Source: Pleionea sediminis (lineage in GTDB: Bacteria > Pseudomonadota > Gammaproteobacteria > Enterobacterales > Kangiellaceae). From it: a stretch of DNA of 64,000 bases. The notes under the pieces were generated by a model that was not told the DNA's origin, did no database searches, and worked only from the letters and a program-made list of their open reading frames with translations. The first letter of the stretch is position 1, and every line of letters begins with the position of its first letter. Of this stretch, positions 16,701 to 23,400 are shown piece after piece. A program made the position numbers and the translations under genes. Location: NCBI RefSeq assembly GCF_007570825.1, contig NZ_SUNB01000001.1, positions 1,550,001 through 1,614,000 on the forward strand. The letters are read 5' to 3'.

Positions 16701-19662
16701 CAAAGTTGCATTAGATAACTTTAATGAAGCAAAAGCTGCAAAAAATGGTGACTTTGAGAAGCGCGTTAAAGCGCTTAGAGGCGATGCTTATACACCACCG
16801 GCTAAATTCTTTTACTTTAAAAGTGAGCAAGTTGGAAAAATAGATTTAACATCGAATAAGGCAACTTTCGATTTAACTTATCGTCCTACCGAGCAGAGCG
16901 TACTAAGTTACTATCGAAAAGTGACCTCGGGTGAATCCCTAAGAACCATTGCAGAACAAACTTATGGCGATGCAAGTTTATGGTACGTTATTGCAAATGC
17001 GAATGGCTTAGAATCAGAATCTGTTTCTGCAGGTCGTGAAGTTTTAATTCCCCAATTAAACGATAATCAATCGAATAAATTCGACTCGTTTAAACCATAC
17101 GATGCCAATGAAGCAATTGGCAATACCGATCCTTACTTGCCCTCTGCACCTCCTCCAGAAAAATCGTGTAAAGACATCGTCATCATGATTACCGCGGTGA
17201 TTGCTGCCGTAATTGTTGCTGCACTGATTACTTTTGCAACAGCTGGTGTTGCAACTGCCGCTGGTGCAGCTGCAGGGGCTGCAGTTGGAACAGGTATCGC
17301 TGGTACCGTTGCTACTGTTGCCACAACGGTAGTGGTTGGATCCGTAATTGCTGCAGGAGTCGGTGCTATAGCAAGTTCTATTTCCCAGGGCATTATGATT
17401 GCTGGTGGAGTTCAGGAAAAGTTCGACCTGGACGAACTTGCCAAGTCAGCCATCATGGGCGCAGCCGGCGGATTTTTATCGAGTGGTTTTACGCTAGCTG
17501 CTCAAACAGCCAAATTTGCTAAGGTAGCAGCGGCGGCTTCGCGTATGGGCACTCAAGTCGCTAAAGCCGCCAAACTTGGATCAACTGCCGTAAAAATAGC
17601 CTCAAAGTCCATTGGTGTTGCCAATAACTTTGCGAGAGGAGCTGCAGTAGGTGCCTTTAGCGCAACAGCAGGAGAAGCATATGATGCCGCCCGAGGTGGA
17701 AATCGTCGCTTTGATGCCGACATGGTGTTGTATGGAGCAATTCAAGGCGGTGTTGGTGAAGCGGGCGGTGGAATAGCAGGAAAGCTCGCGGTTAGAAACA
17801 AATCTATTAACTTTAAAGGAGTAAGCGTATCAGCAAAAATTCAAGCGGGAGCAACCGCTGGAGTAGCAGCAATTGGTTCAGCTTATATTGCAGAAGGTGT
17901 TAGATCGGCCGTATACGGTAAAAAATTCGATGCATTAAATGCAACCCTCGATGCTATTGGTGGAGGTGTCGCTGCAGCACGAGCGTTTTCTCGCGAAAGT
18001 GGTACAGGTTACAAGTCTGTTACCAATGGATTCAATCGAATAGCTAAAGGTTTTTACAACTATGCTAAGCATGGTCGCAAAAATGTAGTGACCAGTTTTG
18101 GTGGCAACGTAAATGATGCCGTAAGAAATTTATCTCGTGAAATAGGTGTTAAAGCAGTTAAGCCGAGTGAGTTAGGCAAGTTTAATGGATCCATTTCTCG
18201 CTTGGTGATTACCGATCATGGTGGATTTGATTTAAACAAAGGTGAATTTACAGTAGGTGGTAGAACAGCAAAAGAGTTGGCGGCTGACATAGCATTTGCC
18301 ATGAAGCCTGACATGGCGAATTCAGGTGGAAATCGCATCGGTACGTTAAGTCTTGCGAGTTGCAGTGCGGGTAGCCACAATTTAAAAGGAAGCACATTTG
18401 CTAATGATCTTTATGGCGCTTTAAGTAAAAAAGGAATTCAAGTTAACAGAATTAATGCGCGTACCAATGAGTTATCGGTGCTTGCCGATAGCCGGAAGGT
18501 AATGACTGATGCACAAAACAATAAAGTTTTTCACGCCGATAAAGTCATAGTTACCAGTGCCAATAAAGGCGATAACTCAGTATTGTCGAGAAAAGCTAAA
18601 ATAGTAGCTAATGATGATCAGTACAATATTAGTCAAGCGTTAGGTGACCCCGATGTAAAAGCACTTGTTAATCGTGAGTTTTTGAAAGAAAAGATTACAG
18701 AGAAAATTAGACTCGTGACAAACAATGAAGCATTTAATGCTTGGAGTGGAAGTGAAATTCCTCGTAATATTCATCGTTTTTGGGCTGGAGGAAAACTAAG
18801 TGATACTGCTATGAGAAGCCTACTAAGAACAGCAGAAGCATCAAAAGCTAATCCAGAAAATACGTGGAATAACATATTATGGACATCTAAGAAAGTAAAT
18901 AATACTGTGGATTATGGTTCAGAAGCCGCGCCAAAAGGTTTAAGTTGGTTAACAACCAGTAAAAGCGAAATGGGTAAAGTTAGGGATAAACAATTTGCTG
19001 AACTCAAAGCAGCTGGATATGAAATTCGAAATGCTGATGATCTAAAGAATAATATTGACGGATTTAACGAGACAATTAAAAATATGTCTTTAGTCGCTGC
19101 GAAAGCGGCTAAAGAAAATCAGTGGGTACAGGTTAAAGAATATTCTGACTTTGTTAGGTTGGCCGCTCTAAAGCAGGATGGAGGATTATACGCAGATATA
19201 GATATGGGACTGGAAAGAGTTGATTTAGGGAGTTTAACTTTACGACACAATCATGATGATATACCTCTAACAGGCACATTAATTCGTGATGAGAGAGGGG
19301 AAACTAGAATGATCGAAGCAATAAATTCATTTAGAGCTTATAATAATGAAAACTTGCCATTTTCTAGAAATTTACGAAGCGATATAGATAATGCCAATTA
19401 TATGATCGAAGGAGCAATTACCGGTTCAAGCATGTTCAATGCTCAAATAGCCACAAGGCCTCAGAATCCAAGCATTGATCGTGGTATTAGTAAAATGATA
19501 GAACTCTCTGAACAAGGATCAAACACAGTCACAGGAATGGTAGCTATGTCAAATGTTGTTAGCCCCACAGGGAATTTTGATATCGATTCACAATATACAG
19601 TCCCACCATATTTGTTAGACATAGAGCACCTAACTGCCGATAGTAGAGTTACAGATGAGTAA
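1783..19662 (+). CDS. Giant YD/RHS-repeat toxin-like protein with C80 peptidase and TcdB-type glycosyltransferase C-terminus
   Basis: 5959 codons, ATG preceded by TGGAGG. No signal peptide is seen. Residues about 100-4900 are YD/RHS repeats (YDxxGRL, YDxxGN types) expected to build a beta shell. About 860-1255 is an insert of seven DGG-x-W type repeats. A charged helical segment (about 4913-5000) leads to a LysM-like segment (about 5040-5093), then an Ala/Gly/Val-rich hydrophobic stretch (about 5126-5206). Next comes a peptidase C80-like domain (MARTX/TcdB autoprocessing): His5479 in ITDHGG, Cys5527 in SLASCSAG, and a later ELSVLADSRK block like MARTX. The end (about 5650-5959) is a glycosyltransferase with NIHRFWAGG, D5789, R5792 and D5805-I-D5807. 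These four residues have the same spacing as TcdB D270, R273, D286 and D288. The classical RHS core motif before the variable tip was not found. Likely a processed toxin that glycosylates a host or competitor protein (inference). A terminator follows directly. Confidence 0.9.
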   Translation: MPSIISGQQLGLLHSSLNNLGVQNGDPALGQNQGQVHINAASGNLVLQHQDMIQVGLGTDINLLRTYNSLGRFQQNDAFKYNWEKRIEGTQNDRNVVVYHGDGSYSVFRKSHEDSHGKHFVSTDGDGAHETLTYANRQWTMTDGSTQTEYVFGNRSASNRKLIAILDKEGSRTDIEYTNWGDIQSIQNSGGQRVEFDYQGNGNRRMLANVMSFTNGTLQNATHYEYDDLKRMTKVIIDLDTSNARLDDNGDGILNDQSDAIYITEFHYYQPGEKIGGVRVHQHDDLIKSMRQSDGTLLSVHYVASNDGWRVKSTQIGEGDDKQVMHFDYHERRTDVTQVLDLNYIAADDNDLVSGQNVGQGITTSYIYDDKERLYRVISPADENGQRLVTSYHYDEDDNVRSVTDGRNQTTYMTYDDNGNVLSRMDASGNTETYAYDQHNQLIRSTVYRTADPDGLGPNAPSEPNTSRFIYDEKHRVRFSIDGEGRVTETRYADNEVTPGKHSDYIYSSNAFDVSALDENSDLTLAQLESWVNGLSDYSGVQRIDRYFDFRDQISQIISFSHTDAVTGEGSGHATLQRYIYDDSGRLLSSFDLANTVNWDESSDELKHTIISGAWPSGLEFQEVRYAYDGMGRLLVTTDAEHNSTQYFYGVGEELQRGTIAVTHADGLRVLTVTNSAGEIVQRLEQSQANSHYTTLSETRYFYDELGRQIGVLDPTGVLSQTIFDDVGRVIASIDGTGALIEYKYNENNLIVEQIEYSDFLNAEQIQNLIVKDADGNIVDVNHPEKQTQWDDLLTDLRPTVNAQTDRHQFYFYDASDRLTYTVDPEGGITKNIYDGAGQLINEIAFKDKQGVAAVRELLNPELELQGSSTVISVPNEVDAAAVETSQLIDGRYVSVWEQGGKIYAQMFTADGNNQGDAILVHDDDNGWEPASDPVVTHLADGGFAVFWESPDSYEWDPKPRLEWQRFYADGSKKRHNNYITGFPFYEEGRLPSVATLEDGSVVVVQQMYRRQSNFDRFGWDVHAVRLDWDSETNELGTISPNLTYGIVSFDEGHETKVDVSALDNGGFVMTWQATDGDETGIKGKRFYKDGIDNETFIDDDFFINQDTYGVQSDSSVIQLKGGEFFSVWQSVNESGESVIKARRYGADRFETFNEYTLAVDEGLTQESLPKVTEFDDGSLIVVWQSQVDGETSIRVQHLDAQGLKRHDTFTITDTDTTLTDITIESLFGNRAVINWTAINAEGHQVSKQQLLGLPKDPVIAEDWLSSGNRINHYLYDDSGLLTAFVDTEHYLTVSEYDTAGQLIQTIQFANPISDDYFDNELLTTEDLSVIAPMSSEDDRIDRFYYNNNGQQVGHLDADGYLSLTTYNGIGEIKSVERYADQIAEASRTETLENLLLMIDQTKVRTSEFTYTARKQLKQSTSEDGLVTQYQYDSRGRVIITKSFDKHIQDDSNLIRETINEYDVQGRLIHQQSPLDSRPDQKDNFFYDAAGRFIQSVDSNGLSTWNFYDKMNRITHQMNELGEVKFYEYNAFGEMTKSIVPDERLSVNANEAPTHLFKGGLITQEVKELFNTLITNNASINEQTFDRRGLLFTQTDAEQNTTHHRYNIFGEKIQLSEHKADQLFAHQLFAYNKRSELIRHVSNHQASALADLGELTKDSIVDSTLATDQQWSITAFGQIKNHTNGENELREYIYDRRGNVKEQIVNGRLINGYDYDGFSRLTSSIDGLNRVTNYLQKFREVITITAEGNENSVLSNAYGEVIKRIDGNLGKTEYSYDKQGNLILVRDAEGGEQSYLFDSENRLKTSTDSRGVTTRYFYDDASRLEKTIIDTNKTGYIGLNITQTYVFNAKGEVVSQINANNVETTFEYDKNSRLVQETVDPNGLALVKRYEYDGLGNIIRQEEGHNDASITSQDPFIAKKITTLQYDALSRLKQQEVISNHSNGQVVDRTNFEYDNKNQLLSMTRSDGESIYYQYNDRGDIIVQWDSTGLVKTMSYDNNRNLIRKTIHHTPAQYDQASNLETPIANTEYDRTTFYLYDQDNRLTLTLDPEAAVNKFIYDANNNLIETQEFATFHNGLHNSLNALIDTGHTIDASTYQQIVELIDATNLTTSDNDRHTINLYDGLNRSVLSIDGEGFLKAFEYDSEGNITHTIQYGSDINWSHYQTIYNDGALSTKDKVKSIVEAIKEDSIKNNTNTIKKDLHNFFYYDAAGRLTGSIDSLGYIDLMEYDGEGNQETSTRLSTSMGEEKFNQWIASSFILNSVDDLITAAETNRTEDDQNKTYGYDAANRLTSEINHEDSVTQWQYDSLGNLTQHITGQDGLDQAFALAKDAQKVKRTYDSEGRVLSETSFDVREENGLDVEYIASTINYLYDDVGRLIEKNNNGDRTLYFYESGSNRLTHEVSLIKVDDNGNPTTNNNSSNLYLGEVTEWTYSIFGEQKTETRYVNRIDVSDLTGGLNSALQNNRIIASDNDTTIVKTFNNNGYQISSKDAENQTVNSVYNAFGEVSQFIAQRPQSEIESNPSLSATTTAVYEYDKRGLQRHRLFDASLNNQSQWIAKVKTSQVYDAFGRSVNTIDGNGNVSTTTYDALGRVTDVTDPLGRKKTTEFDAFNRVIKEHDGLGNTTEFVFNDDARTQTVKFADGSEMTSFSNRQGETVKVIDNNGATHVYEYDRRGNLIKETNALGTEVERVIENEFDSRNLIISSTKDGYDTTFEYDSARRLIRETIDASGEAFVTTTSFDAKGNEIRRTDSDGTTTLLSYDKNNRLTWTVIDPDGAGERKAQFTHLSYDAQGNKAKEETGYLNQASISEINRDTINSLKVVVLTKETQFDSLNRRVAEIIDQQVVASYVYDKNDNVTQIIDSTGATTYQFYDEANQLVAKLSPTGSVSRFWYDAQGNNVAQVDYYQPLTGEKSLQNILQTYSSVAAKDAVTFTAFNERNNVEFVIDGQGFVEQWIYSDNQKVTQTVRYAENLNLDVNHLLGYSDNTDFLVNRVMDTAPLEAKLEELTFDQTKDHIKYKVYNERDLLEFEIDGQGFVKRHSYGLNDALEKTTRLTLPLEFNGEASIEKVREDWTTTEALAQERSGVIFYDAKGRVRFEISAYDDLGNPFITEHQYSVSSVNLSSASLIVTKNSFSDAIDLGNDWQSLSTQAFASRVSVNSSTQSLSASQTQEQHLDQLGNVVHDIRFLLNDSGDRVAAQVNVNNYNAQGYLEETYVQRFNLDVDGKVDFNSPVGAKYQHSIMTYDNQGRVEQKFTSTTTDTSGSVFVSDASVYEEDQNANIVELYGFFTAYEYDEFDNIIKETVQLTETKYLDGMPAQGRRRITDYEYDANRQVVLMTVTEQFIDQNGTLTNSILKKESYTYDAFGNEETVTVYIDPNNNSSLTSVTHMTYDTNQRLISKTEAYGTDLAATTKHYYHAAHGPQRDPILDQEPLASLWQPGYRLQSIENAKGQTTYQVTNQRGLVIANVDSEGAVTRTEYDAFGNITLAVDAEGNESRFYYDNQNQLRFSIEPNKVVTEYRYNSDDLLELTIVYAQPLTSDLNNKSFTQVKTLIENNLQGNSSNQITYQEYNSLGQMTVKVLNYDSTVSLDAQVKQTYTYNALGQQVSMTDSRGHQTYYLFDAAGREVGVIQPVDSSESPYKTIKDYDSFNRQTQIGEVGELAAEAKFLDSLGRQYVSINNLMLGLSGSSNNLRSESIDVNQLRIDSLGIQREFDGRGNLIAEKTPLGHTKYFFYNALNQQVATIDGEGYVTLMERDSLGNVTKERTVNTQFTAVSSQLRESLFDKSSMSDLVSTFGFTNVSDYREFYSVYDANQRVIETSSAHTITNYSFENGKEAQNNARTFVYDSLGNVIRRTDALGNDIRYFFNSNNQLALVVTAEGLATAFEYDAFGNQTRLVKLATPISATLTDESRLNDIALSYSSNDQSTRWVFDNLNRQTMKVVENYHYDDRSNTNINRSANAIQITHYDYKEDIDGDLRDSGMNMVTQTTVAAYKVTDSKGTSFDWTTEKVKRESSLEINTIEYDALGRKILVTSNSHNGFTSVNGWATGKIQQSTKFKYNYFNQITKEQKLDTDGSAVLTQSYDYIGSRLDESYGYQKNIAYEYDKDGNISREVDFGKMADSTFSYYDNGLLKDKVTYQINSVSNGIASRGSELKKQRMAYNAFNEVTEVYGNGVLVEQSIYDNAGRMIRSNQGDGVYRLYGYDSADNKTLEIQIKENSKWSSINDLNDLYAALDSNSINFESIKATLFAYDQDNRLIDVKEVKKSLTSSNSNWKSILENASTSTQTKINQQYDSFGNVISRTDANGNTTEWTFNALNEVLTEKKASFLNVDEKIVSSPTTHYYYDGQGRQVAMRDARNNLTQKTWALDKVIQVDNADGSKFIYRYDALGELREEIKQRKAENDHEAGIVDFRRQYVRDYSKSSEKITNYNFTVDEGQFIQGRTKVNSWYIDKNNHQQQNTTSILSRSGNWLRSETTSFIAHRLSGDTGLLSAGTHTLQSYQRLDALGRVATARKFDGSVTTNGYSYYQGGFKKLSTLSNPGGGISYRAEWTDYHDRMVKKGLLSDTSSTPNKIVIKYNGFGIVDSKLGGGTDIEYQYDRYGRKTKMLNRTLKAVTDYEYDKNGNLTKETIKQTSSSSNTRVQEYQYNSQNWIKRIIVDDDTVDNNVSTKAEYNFDAMGNRVSINDRKYIYDGMNRMERVGNTDIKYDARGLRLSETTDSKNLSYLYTYDGQLDKVYQSGQLLVDHDYNALGKNTFTRTNDGDNEKIKTLSYDIYGRIIHEDHDVRKGDEYDKRVGMQYDDQGNIDRVVTRTVLGDGDVDTYTQTTLFEIKGDSWQKTLVRMRGSTNRERINNSEWNDGISKFEYATDGSLTKVTKHDVSRGASTGGQRQETLRYTYDVNGQIIDRYSKTENTELADKEKWNDVFNAIEEEHDTKETGKDNAYNHWQEVKNNDESTEEEIKAAKDAYDFALQQYKVALDNFNEAKAAKNGDFEKRVKALRGDAYTPPAKFFYFKSEQVGKIDLTSNKATFDLTYRPTEQSVLSYYRKVTSGESLRTIAEQTYGDASLWYVIANANGLESESVSAGREVLIPQLNDNQSNKFDSFKPYDANEAIGNTDPYLPSAPPPEKSCKDIVIMITAVIAAVIVAALITFATAGVATAAGAAAGAAVGTGIAGTVATVATTVVVGSVIAAGVGAIASSISQGIMIAGGVQEKFDLDELAKSAIMGAAGGFLSSGFTLAAQTAKFAKVAAAASRMGTQVAKAAKLGSTAVKIASKSIGVANNFARGAAVGAFSATAGEAYDAARGGNRRFDADMVLYGAIQGGVGEAGGGIAGKLAVRNKSINFKGVSVSAKIQAGATAGVAAIGSAYIAEGVRSAVYGKKFDALNATLDAIGGGVAAARAFSRESGTGYKSVTNGFNRIAKGFYNYAKHGRKNVVTSFGGNVNDAVRNLSREIGVKAVKPSELGKFNGSISRLVITDHGGFDLNKGEFTVGGRTAKELAADIAFAMKPDMANSGGNRIGTLSLASCSAGSHNLKGSTFANDLYGALSKKGIQVNRINARTNELSVLADSRKVMTDAQNNKVFHADKVIVTSANKGDNSVLSRKAKIVANDDQYNISQALGDPDVKALVNREFLKEKITEKIRLVTNNEAFNAWSGSEIPRNIHRFWAGGKLSDTAMRSLLRTAEASKANPENTWNNILWTSKKVNNTVDYGSEAAPKGLSWLTTSKSEMGKVRDKQFAELKAAGYEIRNADDLKNNIDGFNETIKNMSLVAAKAAKENQWVQVKEYSDFVRLAALKQDGGLYADIDMGLERVDLGSLTLRHNHDDIPLTGTLIRDERGETRMIEAINSFRAYNNENLPFSRNLRSDIDNANYMIEGAITGSSMFNAQIATRPQNPSIDRGISKMIELSEQGSNTVTGMVAMSNVVSPTGNFDIDSQYTVPPYLLDIEHLTADSRVTDE

Positions 19663-19673
19663 GTAGATAAGTG

Positions 19674-19715
19674 AGAAGCCTGTGTTTTATTTATATCAGG
19701 CTTCTTAAATTTTTT
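19674..19715 (+). terminator. Rho-independent terminator after the giant RHS gene
   Basis: Perfect 9-bp inverted repeat AGAAGCCTG (19674-19682) / CAGGCTTCT (19697-19705), 14-nt loop, followed by TAAATTTTTT. It begins 11 bases after the RHS stop and would mostly uncouple the next gene from it. Confidence 0.85.
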
Positions 19716-19735
19716 ACCAGATTCTTTGAAACAGT

Positions 19736-20260
19736 ATGTCAGTATTAATAACAGAAATTCCGAGAGTAAGTTTGTTACAGAATTATGTGGTAAATAACAA
19801 CTACGTTGATTGTTTATCTATCGTGGTTGACGGAGATTACAGTTGCAAAGAGTTTGTAAGAGCCTTTTATACAAGCTGGTTTTTCAAACTAGAACGCCTA
19901 TTTATCACATTTACGGTTTTAAAACCTTCCACTGACAAACAGTTAGAGCAATTACTAAAGGGAGAGAGACAAAAATTTTCGGCTTGGTCAGTCGAAAAAA
20001 ACACTGATGACCAATGGATAATGTGCGATTTTTTATCAAAAACTCGCTCCTGGTTTATGGTTACTCCTTTAAAGACAGATACAGGAATTAAGACTCAACT
20101 CTATTTCGGTACGGTCATAGTTGCTTCTGCTAAAGATAAAAGTGGAAAATCAAAACTCACCTTATTTTTTAAACTGTTATTGATTTTCCACAAATGGTAT
20201 GCCGCTCGTTTATTAAAAGCCGCGCAGTTGAATCTAACAAGAAATTCGAGAAAGCCGTAA
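19736..20260 (+). CDS. Uncharacterised 174-aa protein downstream of the RHS toxin gene
   Basis: I do not assign a function. The product is 174 aa, has no signal peptide and is rich in aromatic residues. Features seen: SWFFKLERLF near residue 50, SKTRSWFMVTP and LYFGTVIVAS in the middle, and an amphipathic hydrophobic C-terminal segment (FFKLLLIFHKWYAARLLKAA). The general look (SWF block, FG-x-V strand, HK/R-x-Y-x-R-LL end) recalls DUF2867-like proteins, but weakly. There is no strong Shine-Dalgarno before the ATG. Its place just after a polymorphic-toxin-like gene makes an immunity role possible. Against that, a strong terminator separates the two, and a TcdB-like enzyme aimed at eukaryotic GTPases would need no immunity protein. 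Confidence 0.7.
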   Translation: MSVLITEIPRVSLLQNYVVNNNYVDCLSIVVDGDYSCKEFVRAFYTSWFFKLERLFITFTVLKPSTDKQLEQLLKGERQKFSAWSVEKNTDDQWIMCDFLSKTRSWFMVTPLKTDTGIKTQLYFGTVIVASAKDKSGKSKLTLFFKLLLIFHKWYAARLLKAAQLNLTRNSRKP

Positions 20261-20404
20261 TCCCTTGTTCAAGAAAGAGCGCCTATTATTAATAGTCGAT
20301 TGAATAAGTGCTTACGTTTCACTTCTAGTAATAATTCATCCAGTAGGATAAAACATCGGGTCTATGCCATACTATTCAGACCAAAAGAATCCATCTTATA
20401 GCTT

Positions 20405-23400
20405 ATGTTTCGATATCTATTGTTACTTTGCCTGTTAATAAGCCTCAACGCAGAGTCTGTCTTTATTAGTAAGGTTCAAGACAGCTATGGGCTTGGACGC
20501 GTTAGGGCAATGGTTCAAGATGAAAATGGTGTTTTATGGCTTAGTAACTATCAAGGGCTTTATTATTACAACGGCACTGAACTCAATAAAGCTAAGAGTA
20601 GCGATGAATTTATCCATAGTCGCTATATCTATGATATGGAATATCAAGAAGGTGGCTACATTTGGATTTATGGTAAAGGGGTAAGGCGATATTCCATTTC
20701 ATCGGGAGAGACTGACATAATAGTTGGTGATGATGAGTTTGTTTCAACTCCGTCATTTGTCGATTCAAGAGGGAACGTATGGTTTAACTTTAAAAATAGA
20801 ACGCTTTATCGAACTAATAGTTCTCTTGAGGTAAAAGAAGTTAAAACAAATATCCAAGATGAGTGTCAGCGACCCTTAGAAAATTATATTGCCGGTATAT
20901 TAGAAGATAAAGAAGGTAAGATTCATTTTATTTATTGTGGAGGAATATTTAGTTTCGACTACAAAACCGAGCGAGTCTCATTAGTTAGCGATTTAAACTT
21001 CCGTGACTCAAATATTAATAGATCCGACCTTCTTTGGCTTTCATTATCTGACGGTTTATATGCACACACTTCAAATCAAGTTTATACATTAAACTTACAA
21101 GAAAATACATTATCGACAGTCGAATGTAACCTGCCCAATATTGAAAATGCTATCGCCAAAATTCATCCGCTAAAGGATAAAACAATATTCATAGCATCGG
21201 GAAATGGCTTTTATTTATGCGATATAGAGTCCAACCAGAGCCAATTTTTTGATACGAACAATTCCCAATTATATAGCGATAGCGTTTTTTCCATACTACA
21301 GACAATGGATAATACTATCTGGATTGGCACTGGTACTGGACTCAATAAACTACAGCCCGAAGACATAAACTTTCAGTTTGTACCATTATCGACGGAACAA
21401 ACGAGTTCTGATCACGCGTATCATATCAGTACTTTTAATGAAGAAATTTGGATTGGTGGAGGAAAGGGGCTTTATATTTTCAATGAGCGGGGTGATTTTC
21501 TAAAACACTATGAGTTTTTTCATGGTAGTAGTGCCTATATTCATAAAGCATCAATTCATAAAATTGTCGAGTTTGACAAGAACTCAGTCTTACTCAGTAC
21601 GGAGACGGGACATTTTGTAATTGATAAATCGACGAAAAAAATCATTTCTGACAGTAAGCAGTCTGATTGGCCATTGCCCAAGTATAGTAATCCTTTTATC
21701 TCATCAACAAGAAATGAAAATACGATCTGGTTAGGGAGCTATGAATTTCTTGCATCTTATAATGTAGAGAATCAACAGTATGATTTACTCTCGGAAAAGT
21801 TTCCGAAAGCTTTTGAAAACCTTTCAGTTCGCGATGTATCTTATATAAACAAACAGCTCTTTATGGCGTCTCGTAAGGGAATCTTTCGTTTCGATAAAGA
21901 TGGAATGTATGATTATCAGATCCCTTTTGAAGTTAGAGGAATTCTTAAAGGCCCAAAGTCGAATTCCTTATATTTCTACTCTGATAATCTTTATGAGTTA
22001 GATATTGAAACAGGAAACTATGATCTATTGACTTATCAGGATATTGAGCTTAAACCGGTCAGCTTAGAGTTGGATAAAAATGACACTCTTTGGGTAGCAA
22101 CAGAACAGCAACTTTTTTCAGTTAAAAATGATCAAGTTTCTAAAGTAACCCCTGCGTTTAAATCTGCGGGTTATATTTTAAAAGCTTCCCACATGGATGA
22201 GAATAAAAATATCTTTTTTGGGACCATTAATGGCTTTGTAAAAATAAATCAGCATCATCCTAAAGTGCGACAGTTTGAACCAAAGGTAATATTAACAAGC
22301 GTAAATATAGACTCACCCATAGGCAATGTTCCGGTGAACTACCTATCATCCTATCAAGCAAAGTCAACTAAATTACAATTACCCTCTAATAACCGAAATT
22401 TATCTTTCAAAGTTTCAGCAATTGATTACAACAACAGTGAAAATATACGGTACCAATATCGAGTGAAAAATTTAATTGATAAATGGCGTCAAATAGATAG
22501 CGATAATCGAGTAATCCAATTAAATGAAATACCGAATGGTAATTACCTACTTGAACTTAAATCAACTAATGGTGCTAGAGTTTGGAATAAACAATCGATT
22601 ACTATCGCAATAGAAGCGCTACCTAAATGGTGGGAAACAATGTGGTTTAAGGTTTCTTTACTTGTATTAGGTATCTACTTTTTATATCTACTGCAGAAAT
22701 GGCGCAATCGTTCACTTATTGCAAAGCAAAAACAACTGGAAGAAACCGTTAATTTGCGTACTGCGGAATTAACCGAAAGAAATCAACAAGTAGAAGATTT
22801 ATTGGAAACAAAAGATCGATTTATAGCCAATATTACTCATGAGTTTAAAACGCCGCTCACTTTAATTCTCGGTCCGATAGAGAACTTAAAGAATTCGATT
22901 AAAACGAATAATAACGAATTATCAATAATTCAAAGAAATGCACTACGTTTGCTTCGCTTGGTTGAGCACTTATTAGATTTCTCGAAAACTCATCACTCAG
23001 AAGAAAAAGTACAAGATGTTAATGGCTTAATGGAGCTTATCACTGAGCCATTTAAAACATTGGCTGCGTCAAAAGGTTTGTCGCTTTCGTATTCTAAATG
23101 TTCGAATGTGATTGAATTGCAAATGTCTGAAGAATCTTTTGAAAAAGTCATTTCCAATCTTATATCAAACGCAATTAAATATAATAAGAAAAATGGTACG
23201 ATTGATATCGAATGTCGGTATCAAGACGACCAATTGATCATTTCAGTTTCCGATACAGGAATGGGTATTAATGAGAGAGATAAGGACGCTATATTCGAGC
23301 GATTTAATCGCATTTCACAAAGTCAATTTGAAAAAGTGTCTGGTGCAGGTATTGGCTTATCGCTTGTTAAACATCTAGTAGAGCAATCGGATGGTTCTAT

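Noticed and set aside
17133-17393. Ala/Thr/Val-rich open frame of 86 codons on the minus strand
   Set aside because: It is the antisense shadow of the hydrophobic segment of the RHS protein; its low-complexity composition mirrors the sense codons and it has no ribosome binding site.
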